Assembly (NCBI RefSeq): GCF_011405515.1
Contig: NZ_AP022671.1
Location: 4,331,501 to 4,395,500 of the forward strand
Direction: 5' to 3'
DNA from: Nitrospira sp. KM1
GTDB lineage: Bacteria > Nitrospirota > Nitrospiria > Nitrospirales > Nitrospiraceae
DNA length: 64,000 bases
Shown here: positions 36,978 to 46,356 of the stretch, piece after piece
How the letters are laid out: each line of letters begins with the position of its first letter
Numbering within the stretch: the first letter of the stretch is position 1
The notes under the pieces: generated by a model
What the model was told of the DNA's origin: nothing
Databases searched by the model: none
Seen by the model: only the letters and a program-made list of their open reading frames with translations
Position numbers and translations under genes: made by a program

Positions 36978-37122
36978 ATAGGCTCTGTGAGAGCCCGCCA
37001 TCGGACCTCAGATTCTCTCAGGATTCTGTCAGCCGGCAGATTGAAGCGGTTGCCGCAAGGGCGCCGCATGCGCTGAAATCCGGGAGGCCTTCCCCGATCA
37101 TTCTTCTTATAGACCGTAGCGA

Positions 37123-38016
37123 TTAGAGTCCTTGCCCGGCGGCCGCTGTCTTAGGCTGGTGGCGAGCCGTGCCGGACTCCGCAGTCTGATGTTGCCAGCG
37201 CGAATCGGAGGAGGACAGGAGCGTTGCGGATCGTCCGGCCTTCGATGTGGCAGCTAGTGGAAGCCTGCGCCCAGGTACGGATGGCAGAGGGTAATAGTGC
37301 AGCGACGCCGGATCTTGCGCGGGCATGGTAGACCTGAGTTTGAACCCTAGGCCCTTGACGGTCATGATGAATTCCTGGTTAGTCCGGGCGGGGTTGAGTT
37401 TGCGTCTGAGCGAAGAAATATGCACGTCCAACGTATGAGGGAAAATGGCGAATCCTTCACCCCACGCCTGATCCAACAGGGCTTTTCTGGAAAGATAGTG
37501 GCCAGGCGCCGCCACAAGGCTTTGCAGAATACGAAATTCGGTCCTGCTGACTGAGACGGCTTGCGAGCCGACCGTGACTTCACATTTGTCCAGATTGACG
37601 GTCACACCGTTTGATACGAATTGGGTAGGAGCAGGGCGTTCCCATCGCTGGCGACGAAGAACAGCCCCGACCAATGCGACGATGACGGAAGGGCCGGCAT
37701 TGCAGACCGCGTTGGTGGCGCCGTCCTCAAGGTCCATCGTGCAGTGCTGCTCGTCGCAACTGTCCGGATGATAGGTGATAGTCACCAAAGGTGGAAGTTT
37801 AGGCGATTCGAGACGAAGACGGGAAAATCCGGACTCACGACGGTCTACGACGAGAATTGCGGGAGTGGTCGCCTGCAATTCCTGAAGGGCTTCCTCCTGA
37901 TTTCGCGCGCCACGAATTCCATAGCCGCCCTGCAGTAGCGCCCGTTGCAGGCTTGTTTGAAGGTGCGTGTCGCCCGATATCAGCAATACCGTACCGCGAA
38001 AAATCTTGGCTCGCAT
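37123..38016 (-). CDS. OmpR-family winged-helix regulator with degenerate receiver
   Basis: 297 residues. The receiver-like part (VLLISGDTHLQTSLQRALLQ, then AILVVDRRES) keeps one Asp but lacks the acidic pair and the conserved Lys, so phosphorylation is doubtful. The effector is a normal winged helix (FRILQSLVAAPGHYLSRKA, then LDVHISSLRRKLNP and TVKGLGFKLR). A 60-residue disordered tail follows. The start at 38016 (MRAKIFRG) is preferred to 38061. Last gene of the minus-strand lipoprotein-porin-TOBE operon, 51 bases after the TOBE gene. A hairpin GGCTCTgtgAGAGCC (36981-36995) lies between it and the convergent regulator. Confidence 0.8.
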   Translation of the reverse strand: MRAKIFRGTVLLISGDTHLQTSLQRALLQGGYGIRGARNQEEALQELQATTPAILVVDRRESGFSRLRLESPKLPPLVTITYHPDSCDEQHCTMDLEDGATNAVCNAGPSVIVALVGAVLRRQRWERPAPTQFVSNGVTVNLDKCEVTVGSQAVSVSRTEFRILQSLVAAPGHYLSRKALLDQAWGEGFAIFPHTLDVHISSLRRKLNPARTNQEFIMTVKGLGFKLRSTMPAQDPASLHYYPLPSVPGRRLPLAATSKAGRSATLLSSSDSRWQHQTAESGTARHQPKTAAAGQGL

Positions 38017-38067
38017 GGTGTGGATCCCTTCCGTGGTGTTACAAACGTGAACCACTCTCACGAATCT

Positions 38068-38862
38068 CTAGTGACCGGCGAACTCGCTCGAAAGGATGAT
38101 GCAGCAACGAAATATCGGACTGTTCAGGTCTCGTCTGATGAATCCGTCGGTACGGTGGATCGAGATACGAACAGTCGTTCCTGCGCTCCATCCGGGATTC
38201 CGCCCTTCATCCATCTCCACCAGTGCTGCCATGGTCGCGTTGCCAAGAGTCAGGGCGATATGCTGTCCAATGGGCGTCAGGCGTATCACCGTGATCGTTG
38301 CGTGCAGCCAAACATGAGTCGGCGACTCATCAATGACGAGAGGGAGCGGAGGGGTCGGTTTCTGACGAGTGGGTAGGAGCCGAATATCGTGAGGATCGAT
38401 GACAACATTGACTCTGTCCCCCGTCGACAGAGCCGGTTGCCCCTCGGAGATGGGACTTCGGCTCTTCAGGACAATATTGTCCTGATCAAGCCTGACGGTG
38501 GTCACGTTGTCGTAGTTGCAGTGGTAGTTCATCACCACGGTTCCGATCCAACGGTTCCAGCGTTGTTTGCCCCTTCTGAACGTCCCTGCCTCGAGATTGA
38601 CCACGTTCTCCGCGATGCATACGCGGGCTTCGTCCCCGATTTGGACGGTCTCATGAGCCGGCGAATATCCCGTCCAGCGTACGCGCAGATGTGTGTGGTC
38701 GCCCACCCGCATGAGCAGAGCAGTGCGCGTCAGACCCTTGGTCCTCATCACGACCACGCCGGTGATGATGTTGGAGTCGGTTGGCGACAACACATTTCTG
38801 CCTGCGTCCGGCAGGAGATACATGCTCTGTTCCAGACGAAGCTCATGCTTCGGTGATGACAT
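38068..38862 (-). CDS. Triple TOBE-like (oligo-binding OB fold) domain protein
   Basis: 264 residues, soluble. Three modules each with the strand pattern of TOBE_2 domains, as found at the C-terminus of ABC importer ATPases such as ModC: about 35-95 (ITGVVVMRTKGLTRTALLM, ending VCIAENVVNL), 107-165 (RWIGTVVMNY, ending VNVVIDPHDIRLL) and 190-255 (LHATITVIRLTPIGQHIALT, ending VRISIHRTDGFI). No ATPase or membrane segment is present. TOBE domains bind molybdate, tungstate, sulfate or sugars' regulators, which suggests an oxyanion-binding or storage role. GGAGG is 6 bases before ATG 38862. Second-last gene of the four-gene operon. Confidence 0.7.
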   Translation of the reverse strand: MSSPKHELRLEQSMYLLPDAGRNVLSPTDSNIITGVVVMRTKGLTRTALLMRVGDHTHLRVRWTGYSPAHETVQIGDEARVCIAENVVNLEAGTFRRGKQRWNRWIGTVVMNYHCNYDNVTTVRLDQDNIVLKSRSPISEGQPALSTGDRVNVVIDPHDIRLLPTRQKPTPPLPLVIDESPTHVWLHATITVIRLTPIGQHIALTLGNATMAALVEMDEGRNPGWSAGTTVRISIHRTDGFIRRDLNSPIFRCCIILSSEFAGH

Positions 38863-38916
38863 GAAACCCTCCTTACGCTCCGAACGATCCATGTGCTGCC
38901 TGCAAATCCGTAGTAG

Positions 38917-40779
38917 TTAGAAAAATAGTTGGTACTGAATCCTGATGGCGTTTTCGACCAGCGTGCCGCCGACGGCGTCGACGGGAATAGAGCCGTTAGG
39001 GTAATAGTTTTGCCCTCCTGAAGCCGTGCTAGAGCCATTGATGAGAGGCATGGGATTACTTCTGCCTATAGCAAACCCTCCGGTGCCCATTGCAATGTTT
39101 GTATAGGTAATTTGGATTGAGTGGTCGTAAGTGCCTCTCAAAAACCAATTGAGTGACACGTCAACTTGTTTGATCAGGTCACCTGCAGAACGCGTGTCTG
39201 GATCCCAGTAGGCATAACGTCCAGCCAATTCAAGGTACTTGGGGATGATGTAGTAACCGCTCTGGACATACCAACCCATTGCATTCCCTAGTGGACCGGG
39301 AGCTAACCCTGAGCATGAAAATGGAGAACCCGCGAGAAAGCCAGTTCCACTGCCTGTATTTACCAATTGAGACGAGTATTGAACGCAATCAGCACTTTCG
39401 TCCTTCCGAATAACATTCTTAAAATATAATTCTCCTTGAAGAGAAAAGCCGCGATACTTGAATACGCTGTCTACTGCCCAAGTTGAATAATCGACTACCC
39501 CCCAACCCAACTGCCGTCCGTTTCCTGTTGCAGCTAGCATCCGTCGAATATTCAAGTTCGCCAGATCGACGCCGATGAATGCATTGTTCGAACTGGTATT
39601 TACGCGAGGGTTATATGAGTAGCCACCGCCGACTGCTAGTTGAGGGGTTTTTGAATACGAAATGTCGCCTTCGCCATATCCCGGCCGACCCATGATGTTC
39701 CAGTTCAATCTGGCCGAGAACATGAGACGGTTTAGATCACGTCGAGTGTCCGCATTGAGATTGCGTTGCAACGGATTTGCTGGGAGGCCGGTATTGCTAA
39801 TGTCTGTGCAATTCACATCTCCAGGAGGTAGAGGAGTGGTGCCCGTCTGCTGTCCTCCCGGACAGTTCTGTGTTACCTGTTCGCTCTCAAAGTTCCCCAG
39901 TCTTGTGAAGTTGGGTCCGGCTCCGCCGAAGACACCAAGATAATAGTTGAGCGGAAACCGCTCCTCGTCGTTCATGAGCGTCAGACCGATGTCTCGCCGA
40001 TCCAGTCCGCTTGCTGTAAAGGCGTCCATGACGAGCGCACGCTCGGTGAACTGCATCGATGCGGTTGAATTGATCTGCGCGCGGTTGAAGTAGACGCGGT
40101 ATTGCCCAATTTGGGCATTGGCCCAATCCAGCTTGGTATTGAGGATATAGAAATCATAGAGTTGCACCGAACCCTGTGTCTGAGCGCTTTCGTTCGTCGA
40201 GTCCATGCGAAGCTGGATGTAGTACTTCATGTCCGGATCGAAGACGTGCCCCATCAGATAGAGGCGCGCGCGTCTGAGTGCGATGGTTGACGCTTCTGCT
40301 TCTGAGCGATTCACCCGATAGTCCCCGAACACGCCGACGATGTCCGGGAAGTTCTTCCCGTCTCCCGGGTTTCTCCACGCCGCATTTCGATGCCGGTTGA
40401 TGTACTGGGTGGCGACCCGTCCTCGGATGCGAAGGAGGAATGCATTGTCGTTGGTGCTGAGATTGAATCCTCGGTCGTACCAGAACTTGTACGAAGGCTG
40501 ACGCGCATAGGATTGTTCTTCATAGTCGCGCACGAGAGCCCCGTATCGCTGCTGAGAGATGCGGCCCTGTGCCAGCGCATCATCGAGAAGAAATTTTGTG
40601 ACCGGATCGATTCCATCGATTGGGACCGCAGGCTGCCGTGAGGGCCCCTGGTCCGAGTCTGCGCCGGCTGCAGGAGCTGTGTCAGCGAATGTCATTCCCA
40701 TCACGGCGCAATACAGCATGATCCGGCATGCCGCCTTCCAGGAGAATTCCGCTGCCCATCTTCGAAACCGTTCCCGCAA
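38917..40779 (-). CDS. Outer-membrane porin, phosphate-selective porin O/P (Porin_O_P) type
   Basis: 620 residues. Signal peptide (CRIMLYCAVMGMTFADTAPA), then a short helical segment (DPVTKFLLDDALAQGRISQQ) and a beta-barrel of alternating strands with the family features FLLRIRGRVATQYIN, LRRARLYLMGHVFDPDMKYY and the terminal aromatic IRIQYQLFF. This matches OprO/OprP-like anion porins, although specificity is unknown. The start is TTG at 40779 with AAGGA upstream; ATG 40719 is possible. It lies 99 bases after the lipoprotein gene and 54 before the TOBE gene. Confidence 0.85.
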   Translation of the reverse strand: MRERFRRWAAEFSWKAACRIMLYCAVMGMTFADTAPAAGADSDQGPSRQPAVPIDGIDPVTKFLLDDALAQGRISQQRYGALVRDYEEQSYARQPSYKFWYDRGFNLSTNDNAFLLRIRGRVATQYINRHRNAAWRNPGDGKNFPDIVGVFGDYRVNRSEAEASTIALRRARLYLMGHVFDPDMKYYIQLRMDSTNESAQTQGSVQLYDFYILNTKLDWANAQIGQYRVYFNRAQINSTASMQFTERALVMDAFTASGLDRRDIGLTLMNDEERFPLNYYLGVFGGAGPNFTRLGNFESEQVTQNCPGGQQTGTTPLPPGDVNCTDISNTGLPANPLQRNLNADTRRDLNRLMFSARLNWNIMGRPGYGEGDISYSKTPQLAVGGGYSYNPRVNTSSNNAFIGVDLANLNIRRMLAATGNGRQLGWGVVDYSTWAVDSVFKYRGFSLQGELYFKNVIRKDESADCVQYSSQLVNTGSGTGFLAGSPFSCSGLAPGPLGNAMGWYVQSGYYIIPKYLELAGRYAYWDPDTRSAGDLIKQVDVSLNWFLRGTYDHSIQITYTNIAMGTGGFAIGRSNPMPLINGSSTASGGQNYYPNGSIPVDAVGGTLVENAIRIQYQLFF

Positions 40780-40878
40780 CGTTCCTTCGCTCCACTGGCG
40801 CTGACTTGTGACGGCGTCGCGTTCATAGGGACCTTTCAGCCGGTCCGATACGCGGCCAATAGATGAAGTCGTTCTCCG

Positions 40879-41535
40879 CTAAGGAGACGCACCGACCAAA
40901 AACTTGTTCAAATCAACCGCGGATGAGTTGAGCATCGGATCCATGACGTATTGGGCATGCGGTTCGAAATACACCGCATAGGCCTGCTCAGGCGTCCAAG
41001 GACTCGGATAGTTGGGATCGTAGGCATCGATACGACGGACCGGCTGTTCGACGTGGTAGTAATCCACCTTGAGATGAAAATAACGGTCGCGGACCTTGAT
41101 CCATCCTCCGGTGACGTCCCGCCAGTATCTTGGGTTGCGACCAGGTGAGAGAACCTGGAAGCGAATGCGCTCTTGTGATTCGACCTTTTGAAGCGCCTTT
41201 TGGAGGACGGGGACAAGCGCTTCGAGCTCTCTTTCCCGAAGAAACTTCTTCGGTGGCTGGTCGTCGTTCAAGAAACGGATTGGAACTCCGGAAACCTGGC
41301 GAACCGAAAAGCCGCGGAGCAGTCGATTGAGTTGATCCAACGGAATGTCCGTTGCGGTGGATCGGACGCCCGCGTCCTCCGCATCGGGGTCGGTCTCCAT
41401 CCGAACCACGACTCGGTCGTCTTCCTGGATGACCCGGGTGGTTTCTGGCAGCCTTGCGCAGCCGCCCGTCAGGGTGGTCAGCAAGAGCAGCAGGGCGAGA
41501 ATGCGAATCGAGCAAACCGGAAAGCACGTCAGCAT
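40879..41535 (-). CDS. Lipoprotein, first gene of the porin operon
   Basis: 218 residues. The hydrophobic segment ILALLLLLTTLTGGC ends in a lipobox, so the protein is a probable envelope lipoprotein. The mature part has charged helices and a C-terminal WTPEQAYAVYFEPHAQYVM. ATG 41535 is used; in-frame GTG 41556 adds seven residues. A good promoter (TTGACA/TGTAAT) embedded in a palindrome lies upstream at 41598-41632. I do not recognise the family. Confidence 0.65.
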   Translation of the reverse strand: MLTCFPVCSIRILALLLLLTTLTGGCARLPETTRVIQEDDRVVVRMETDPDAEDAGVRSTATDIPLDQLNRLLRGFSVRQVSGVPIRFLNDDQPPKKFLRERELEALVPVLQKALQKVESQERIRFQVLSPGRNPRYWRDVTGGWIKVRDRYFHLKVDYYHVEQPVRRIDAYDPNYPSPWTPEQAYAVYFEPHAQYVMDPMLNSSAVDLNKFLVGASP

Positions 41536-41597
41536 TCGGCGTCTCACGGCACACACAATCAGACAGAATCAAATGACACTGTGTACGCAGAAATTGA

Positions 41598-41632
41598 ATT
41601 ACACAATACATGACAATGATGTCAAGTATTGT
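41598..41632 (-). promoter_or_regulatory. Promoter of the lipoprotein-porin operon overlapped by a palindromic operator
   Basis: On the minus strand TTGACA (41620-41625) and TGTAAT (41598-41603) are 16 bases apart. The -35 lies inside a palindrome, ACAATACATGACA (41603-41615) and TGTCAAGTATTGT (41620-41632), with 12 of 13 matching pairs around a 4-base centre. The right arm repeats the ATACTTGACA core of the XRE-PBP regulator promoter at 35743. Confidence 0.6.
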
Positions 41633-41840
41633 AATGTATGTGTGCGTAAGTAAGCTATTATGGAATTTGTAATGAATTTGCGACATGTCATGGAGTCGGC
41701 ATCTGGAGATATAAGACTTCTCTGAACGTGTTACGTCTCTCTCAAATGTGAGCAACAGTTATTGACGTAAACGACTGGTATGAAATATAGCTCACAAGCT
41801 ATGAGGAGCGAAGACTGCCCTAGTCAAAGATCCGTATCGC

Positions 41841-44800
41841 GTGAAGACGGTTTTCTCGCGCAATTCCCCCTTACTGGTTCAGGGCCATACACCGCAGATG
41901 CATAAGACATTTGCACCTATCTGTAGTGCTCTGTGGATCATGGTGTTGCTGTGCGTCGATGCGTTGATACCGTGTTCAACGCGGGCAAACGCCACGACTG
42001 CCGGCAATCCAGTCACGCAGTTCGGTGGTGCAAATGTCACAGGGCTCGGCACGCCGAACGTGACGGTCAATCAGACCACTCCACTGGCAGGCATCAATTG
42101 GACGAGCCTCGGCAATAATCCCGGAGACGTGCTCCGCTTTGTCCAGCCTTCTGCAAGCGCAATCGCGTTGAACAGAGTGGTCGGTGCGGACCCTAGCCAT
42201 TTTCTGGGCTCCCTGCTCGCGAATGGGTCCGTGATCGTCATCAATCCGAATGGCGTGTACTTCGGCGGCGGTGCCCAGGTGAATGTGAACGGATTGATTG
42301 CCTCTTCGTTGAATATGACCGATGCGGCCTTCCTGAGCGGAAAGTATTCGTTCGACGGCTCAGCGGCAAACGGCATGGTGCGCAATGAAGGCCAAATCAA
42401 CGCAGGCCCGTATGGTGTCTATCTCATCGCTCCCAACGTCACCAACAACGGCGTGATTACGAGCGCCGGAGGCCATCTCGCGTTGGCCGCAGGGACGTCT
42501 GCGTATCTGTCCGAGCGTGCCGATGGGCGCGGACTGTTGGTAGAGGTCAAGGCACCGGCCGGCGAGGCATTGAATCTCAAGAGTCTGGTGTCCGACGGCG
42601 GCCAGGTGAGCATGATCGGGCGGTTGGTGACGCAAAGCGGGGTCGTCCAGGCGAACAGCGCGCATATGCGGAACGGAAAGATCGAATTGATATCGACCGA
42701 CCGGACCACGTTGACGGCAGGCAGCGTCACGGCGGCAAACGGCGGTCAGGATGGTATTGCTGACGGCGGAAACATTCTCGTCAAGTCCGACCTTGCCAGT
42801 GGCCAAACGACATTCGAATCGGGTGCCAAAATCGACGTGTCAGGAGGGGTGAAGGGCGGGAACGGAGGCTTTGCAGAAGTGAGCGCAGGCAGTGTGTCGC
42901 TGGGAGGCCAATTTCTCGGTCGTGCAACATCAAGCTATAAAGGCGGGCGGTTCCTGATTGACCCCCTTGTTGTCGGCTCGACGGTCACGTGGGACGATTT
43001 GCAGGGATTCGTCGGAAGCGGCGCCTCCGACGTTGAATTCCGCTCGCCTGTAGGAACCGATCTTACTGTCAATATCGGGAGACTCTTCAATCTCATTCCG
43101 GTGGTTGACCCCAATACGGGAACCGTCATATCCGGATGGGCTCTCCCGCCGGGACAGGAAGGATTCCTTAGGTTCACGGCAGGAAAAGATTTAATTTTCA
43201 TGCCCAACAGCTTTATCCAGAATGGATCAAACTCTACAGGTGTGTCTCCAGCCAAATGGAGCTATGTCCTGACGGCGGTCAATGACATTCAGTTCAATGG
43301 TGCAAGATTGATCACAGGCGGAGGGGGCAGCATGTCTCTTACCGCCGGCCGGGACATTACGTTGATTCCGACTAGCGGGGTTGGACAGACGACGCTGCAA
43401 ACGTTCTCCGCAAATATGTTCATCGCTGCGGGAAGAGACTTAATCGCCCCGAGCGCTTTGGGAATCGGCGTCCAGCCTGGCCCGGGTGTCACGTATTCTG
43501 GCATTCGCGTGGATGGCCCCGGGAACCTCACGATCAATGCCGATCGAGATTTCCTCGGCGGGGCAGTCGGGAACGTACCAGGTGGTCCAGGATTTGTGTT
43601 GTCCGATGGAATCGCGAGGGTGAATGTGGGTGGCAATCTGGGAAGCCCGGCTAACTATGCGAATTTCACCCTGGGGTCTTATCGCGTAGATCCGGTGACG
43701 CAAGCCGTCACCTTCGGGAAGACCAGGGTCGAAGTTACCGTGGGAAATAACATCTACATGGGGTTGATGCAGGACCGCGGTCTATCGGATCGCGTTCTTG
43801 GTCAGCCGCTCCGTCCGGACATCATGAATACCTTCAATCCTCTCAGCTCGGCAAGCCTGCTCTCGGATCAGGGGAGCATTTTTTTAAAATCGAACACGCC
43901 GGATTTCGTCTCAGGAGGATCTCCGGATCGGAACATCTATCCTTCGTCGTTTTCCGCACTGGCGCCGAACGGAAATATCTCCATAGCCAGTCAGTTGCGA
44001 TTCTGGCCCTCCGAGGTCGGAAGGCTGACGTTCCGGGCCGGTCAATCCATCGAAGGTCATGGGGGGCTTGGTTCCGGCGATACGCCCGCGATATCTCTAA
44101 TATGCGACTCATGCAACCCAATTACGGATCCAAAGTCGATGACGATCTCACCGATTACCGTGACCGCTGGAAAGGATATCACCGATCTCAATCTGGAACT
44201 GGTCGATCCTTATCTAAAAACCATTAATGTTTCGGCTGGCAACGACATCAGGAATGTGTTTGGACTCTTTGCAGTTCCAGACCTCGGTAAAGATGTGATC
44301 GGCAATCCGATTTCTGCAGTGACCATTACTGCGAACGGGAATATTGATTTTGCAGGACGTTCGCAAGGCAATAATCCAAATCCCAGCTCAGGATTTCTCT
44401 TTGGCGGCACTGGGCTCGCTCGTGTCACAGCCGGTAAAACCTTGGATCTGGCCGTCAGCAATGGACTTACGTTCCAATTCCAACCGGCTGTACTTTCATC
44501 GGACAGCAACTCGAATGCGGCTGATAAGGGTGGCCTCCTGGATGTTGCCGTCGGGGGCGATATCAAGATGACGCAGTCCCGGATTCAATCCTTCAATGGA
44601 GGCAATTTGTTCGTCCATGGTTTGACGACGACACAAGCGCCGGTTATTGCAACGACGGGGCTCGTTTCTAGCGCAGTGGTCGGCACGATCATCGTGAACG
44701 GTCAACAAGTGCTGGCCATCGCCGGCGTTGCAATTCCAGGGCAGGACGGTATCGGCCCGATCCCAGTCAATTCCAGCAACCAGTCGCTTATCGGAAACCC

Positions 44801-46133
44801 TGTCTATTTAGTCGACGGGCGTGCGGCGCTGGATATTTCCGGATCGCCGGTCTTGCTCGCAGCGAAAGATACGATCGTCGGGCAGAACGCCATGATCATA
44901 GCGGGCAATGCCATGATAGGTGTGAACGGCAAACCGGTCGTGGTGGATTTGTCATCTACGAATGCCGTGTTGCCGAGTGATCTTGTGCACGGCACGGCAG
45001 TGCTTGACCGACCGCTGGTTCACTTGGCCGACGGAACCGTCCTCCTGGTTATCAACGGTAAAACGGTTACCTCGGTTCCCGCCGGGTCCGGTCCGATAGA
45101 CGGACGACCGACTGTCAGCAATGGAGTTGTGACACTGCCGGTTGGTGGGAAACAAGTGGCCATGGTTGAACCAGTGGGTGGCGCGGTGAATGTCGGAACC
45201 AACGTGAACCGGGTGGATGACCGAACGGGTATTCTGACCGTGCGGGGCGGGGCGATCGATGTGAAATCCACCGGCAATATCGATGTCAACCTTTCGAGAA
45301 TTGCCACGTTGGGCGGCGGCAACATCACATTGACTTCCACGACGGGAAATATCAACGCCGGGTCCGGCTCCAGAAATGACGTGACCAGTTTCGTCATCGA
45401 GCAACCAGGACCGAACAATCAGCCGATCCGGTCGTTTTTTTCGGTTCCCGGGAGCGGTATCTTTACCTTCCACCCGGCCGACGGCGATCTGCCGAATATT
45501 CCCCCGTTCAATCCGTTGTCGCCGTTCGAAGCCACGGTCGCGCTCCATCAGTTCCTCGGGCACGACGTGTCGTCGCTCGAACCGCTGATCCCGGCGGCGC
45601 ATGAAGCCTGGGTTGAGCAATACAAGACGACGACCGAACAACTATTCGCCGGCTTCAAGCTCGGCGATATCACGTTGAAAGCTTCGCACGATGTGATCGT
45701 GCCGCCGGCCGGCATTCGCGGCCGCAACGTCAACATCGACGCCGGTCACAATCTCGATTTGCAAGGCGGAGAAATCAGAGGGATCACGAACGTCAACGTC
45801 GGAAACGCGCTCGTCGGAAGCCTTTCGAGCTTTATCGGGGTCTTTGCCGTCAATCTTGGCGGGATTACCGCAGGAACCGCCGGCAGTACGTTGACCTTGA
45901 ATTCGATCAACGGAAGCGTGGGAACACTGACGACGACCCCGGCTGTCACGGCCAGCGTGTCCACGACGTCGATCACCGGCGCCAAGGCGGCTGATGACGT
46001 GAAACTGTTCGAACCTGTTGCCGAGTCCAAGAAGGTCGGCGGCGGATCTGGAGGAGGAAAGTCTCTGAGTGCGCCGTTGCGTATCAAGGACAAGGTCAGA
46101 ATCAGAGTGGAGACGAAACCGCAGCCTGAATAA
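41841..46133 (+). CDS. TpsA-type filamentous haemagglutinin exoprotein
   Basis: About 1430 residues. A long N-terminal signal region (ALWIMVLLCVDALIPC) is followed by the haemagglutinin N-terminal TPS domain (VTQFGGANVTGLGTPNVTVN, then VIVINPNGVYFGGGAQVNV with the NPNG motif), which is recognised by a TpsB transporter. The remainder is repetitive beta-helix (GGNITLTSTTGNINAGSGS, RGRNVNIDAGHNLDLQGGE), as expected of a secreted adhesin. The start is uncertain: GTG 41841 or ATG 41898; neither has a clear binding site. The likely TpsB is 2.9 kb downstream at 49037. Confidence 0.88.
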   Translation: MKTVFSRNSPLLVQGHTPQMHKTFAPICSALWIMVLLCVDALIPCSTRANATTAGNPVTQFGGANVTGLGTPNVTVNQTTPLAGINWTSLGNNPGDVLRFVQPSASAIALNRVVGADPSHFLGSLLANGSVIVINPNGVYFGGGAQVNVNGLIASSLNMTDAAFLSGKYSFDGSAANGMVRNEGQINAGPYGVYLIAPNVTNNGVITSAGGHLALAAGTSAYLSERADGRGLLVEVKAPAGEALNLKSLVSDGGQVSMIGRLVTQSGVVQANSAHMRNGKIELISTDRTTLTAGSVTAANGGQDGIADGGNILVKSDLASGQTTFESGAKIDVSGGVKGGNGGFAEVSAGSVSLGGQFLGRATSSYKGGRFLIDPLVVGSTVTWDDLQGFVGSGASDVEFRSPVGTDLTVNIGRLFNLIPVVDPNTGTVISGWALPPGQEGFLRFTAGKDLIFMPNSFIQNGSNSTGVSPAKWSYVLTAVNDIQFNGARLITGGGGSMSLTAGRDITLIPTSGVGQTTLQTFSANMFIAAGRDLIAPSALGIGVQPGPGVTYSGIRVDGPGNLTINADRDFLGGAVGNVPGGPGFVLSDGIARVNVGGNLGSPANYANFTLGSYRVDPVTQAVTFGKTRVEVTVGNNIYMGLMQDRGLSDRVLGQPLRPDIMNTFNPLSSASLLSDQGSIFLKSNTPDFVSGGSPDRNIYPSSFSALAPNGNISIASQLRFWPSEVGRLTFRAGQSIEGHGGLGSGDTPAISLICDSCNPITDPKSMTISPITVTAGKDITDLNLELVDPYLKTINVSAGNDIRNVFGLFAVPDLGKDVIGNPISAVTITANGNIDFAGRSQGNNPNPSSGFLFGGTGLARVTAGKTLDLAVSNGLTFQFQPAVLSSDSNSNAADKGGLLDVAVGGDIKMTQSRIQSFNGGNLFVHGLTTTQAPVIATTGLVSSAVVGTIIVNGQQVLAIAGVAIPGQDGIGPIPVNSSNQSLIGNPVYLVDGRAALDISGSPVLLAAKDTIVGQNAMIIAGNAMIGVNGKPVVVDLSSTNAVLPSDLVHGTAVLDRPLVHLADGTVLLVINGKTVTSVPAGSGPIDGRPTVSNGVVTLPVGGKQVAMVEPVGGAVNVGTNVNRVDDRTGILTVRGGAIDVKSTGNIDVNLSRIATLGGGNITLTSTTGNINAGSGSRNDVTSFVIEQPGPNNQPIRSFFSVPGSGIFTFHPADGDLPNIPPFNPLSPFEATVALHQFLGHDVSSLEPLIPAAHEAWVEQYKTTTEQLFAGFKLGDITLKASHDVIVPPAGIRGRNVNIDAGHNLDLQGGEIRGITNVNVGNALVGSLSSFIGVFAVNLGGITAGTAGSTLTLNSINGSVGTLTTTPAVTASVSTTSITGAKAADDVKLFEPVAESKKVGGGSGGGKSLSAPLRIKDKVRIRVETKPQPE

Positions 46134-46356
46134 CGAGTGGATTGAGACTGCAAGTGCGTCACGCGTAGGCGCATGCGCAGATGTGTGAGAGGGACAGTCG
46201 AATTTCTACATGGGCGAGAAGGGAGGGCCTGGCATACACAAAGAATCGCAGGACGTGTCATTGGATAAGTGTGTGGAATGGGGTTAATCGAAGTACGTCC
46301 GTCGTAATGGGCGGTCAGAGAGTCGCTTACGCGGACATGAGCAAGGAGGGTTGTGT

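Noticed and set aside
46220-46250. Possible sigma-54 promoter (TGGCATACAC...TCGCA) before the VPxPA gene at 46357
   Set aside because: The distance between the GG and GC elements is 15 bases rather than the required 10.
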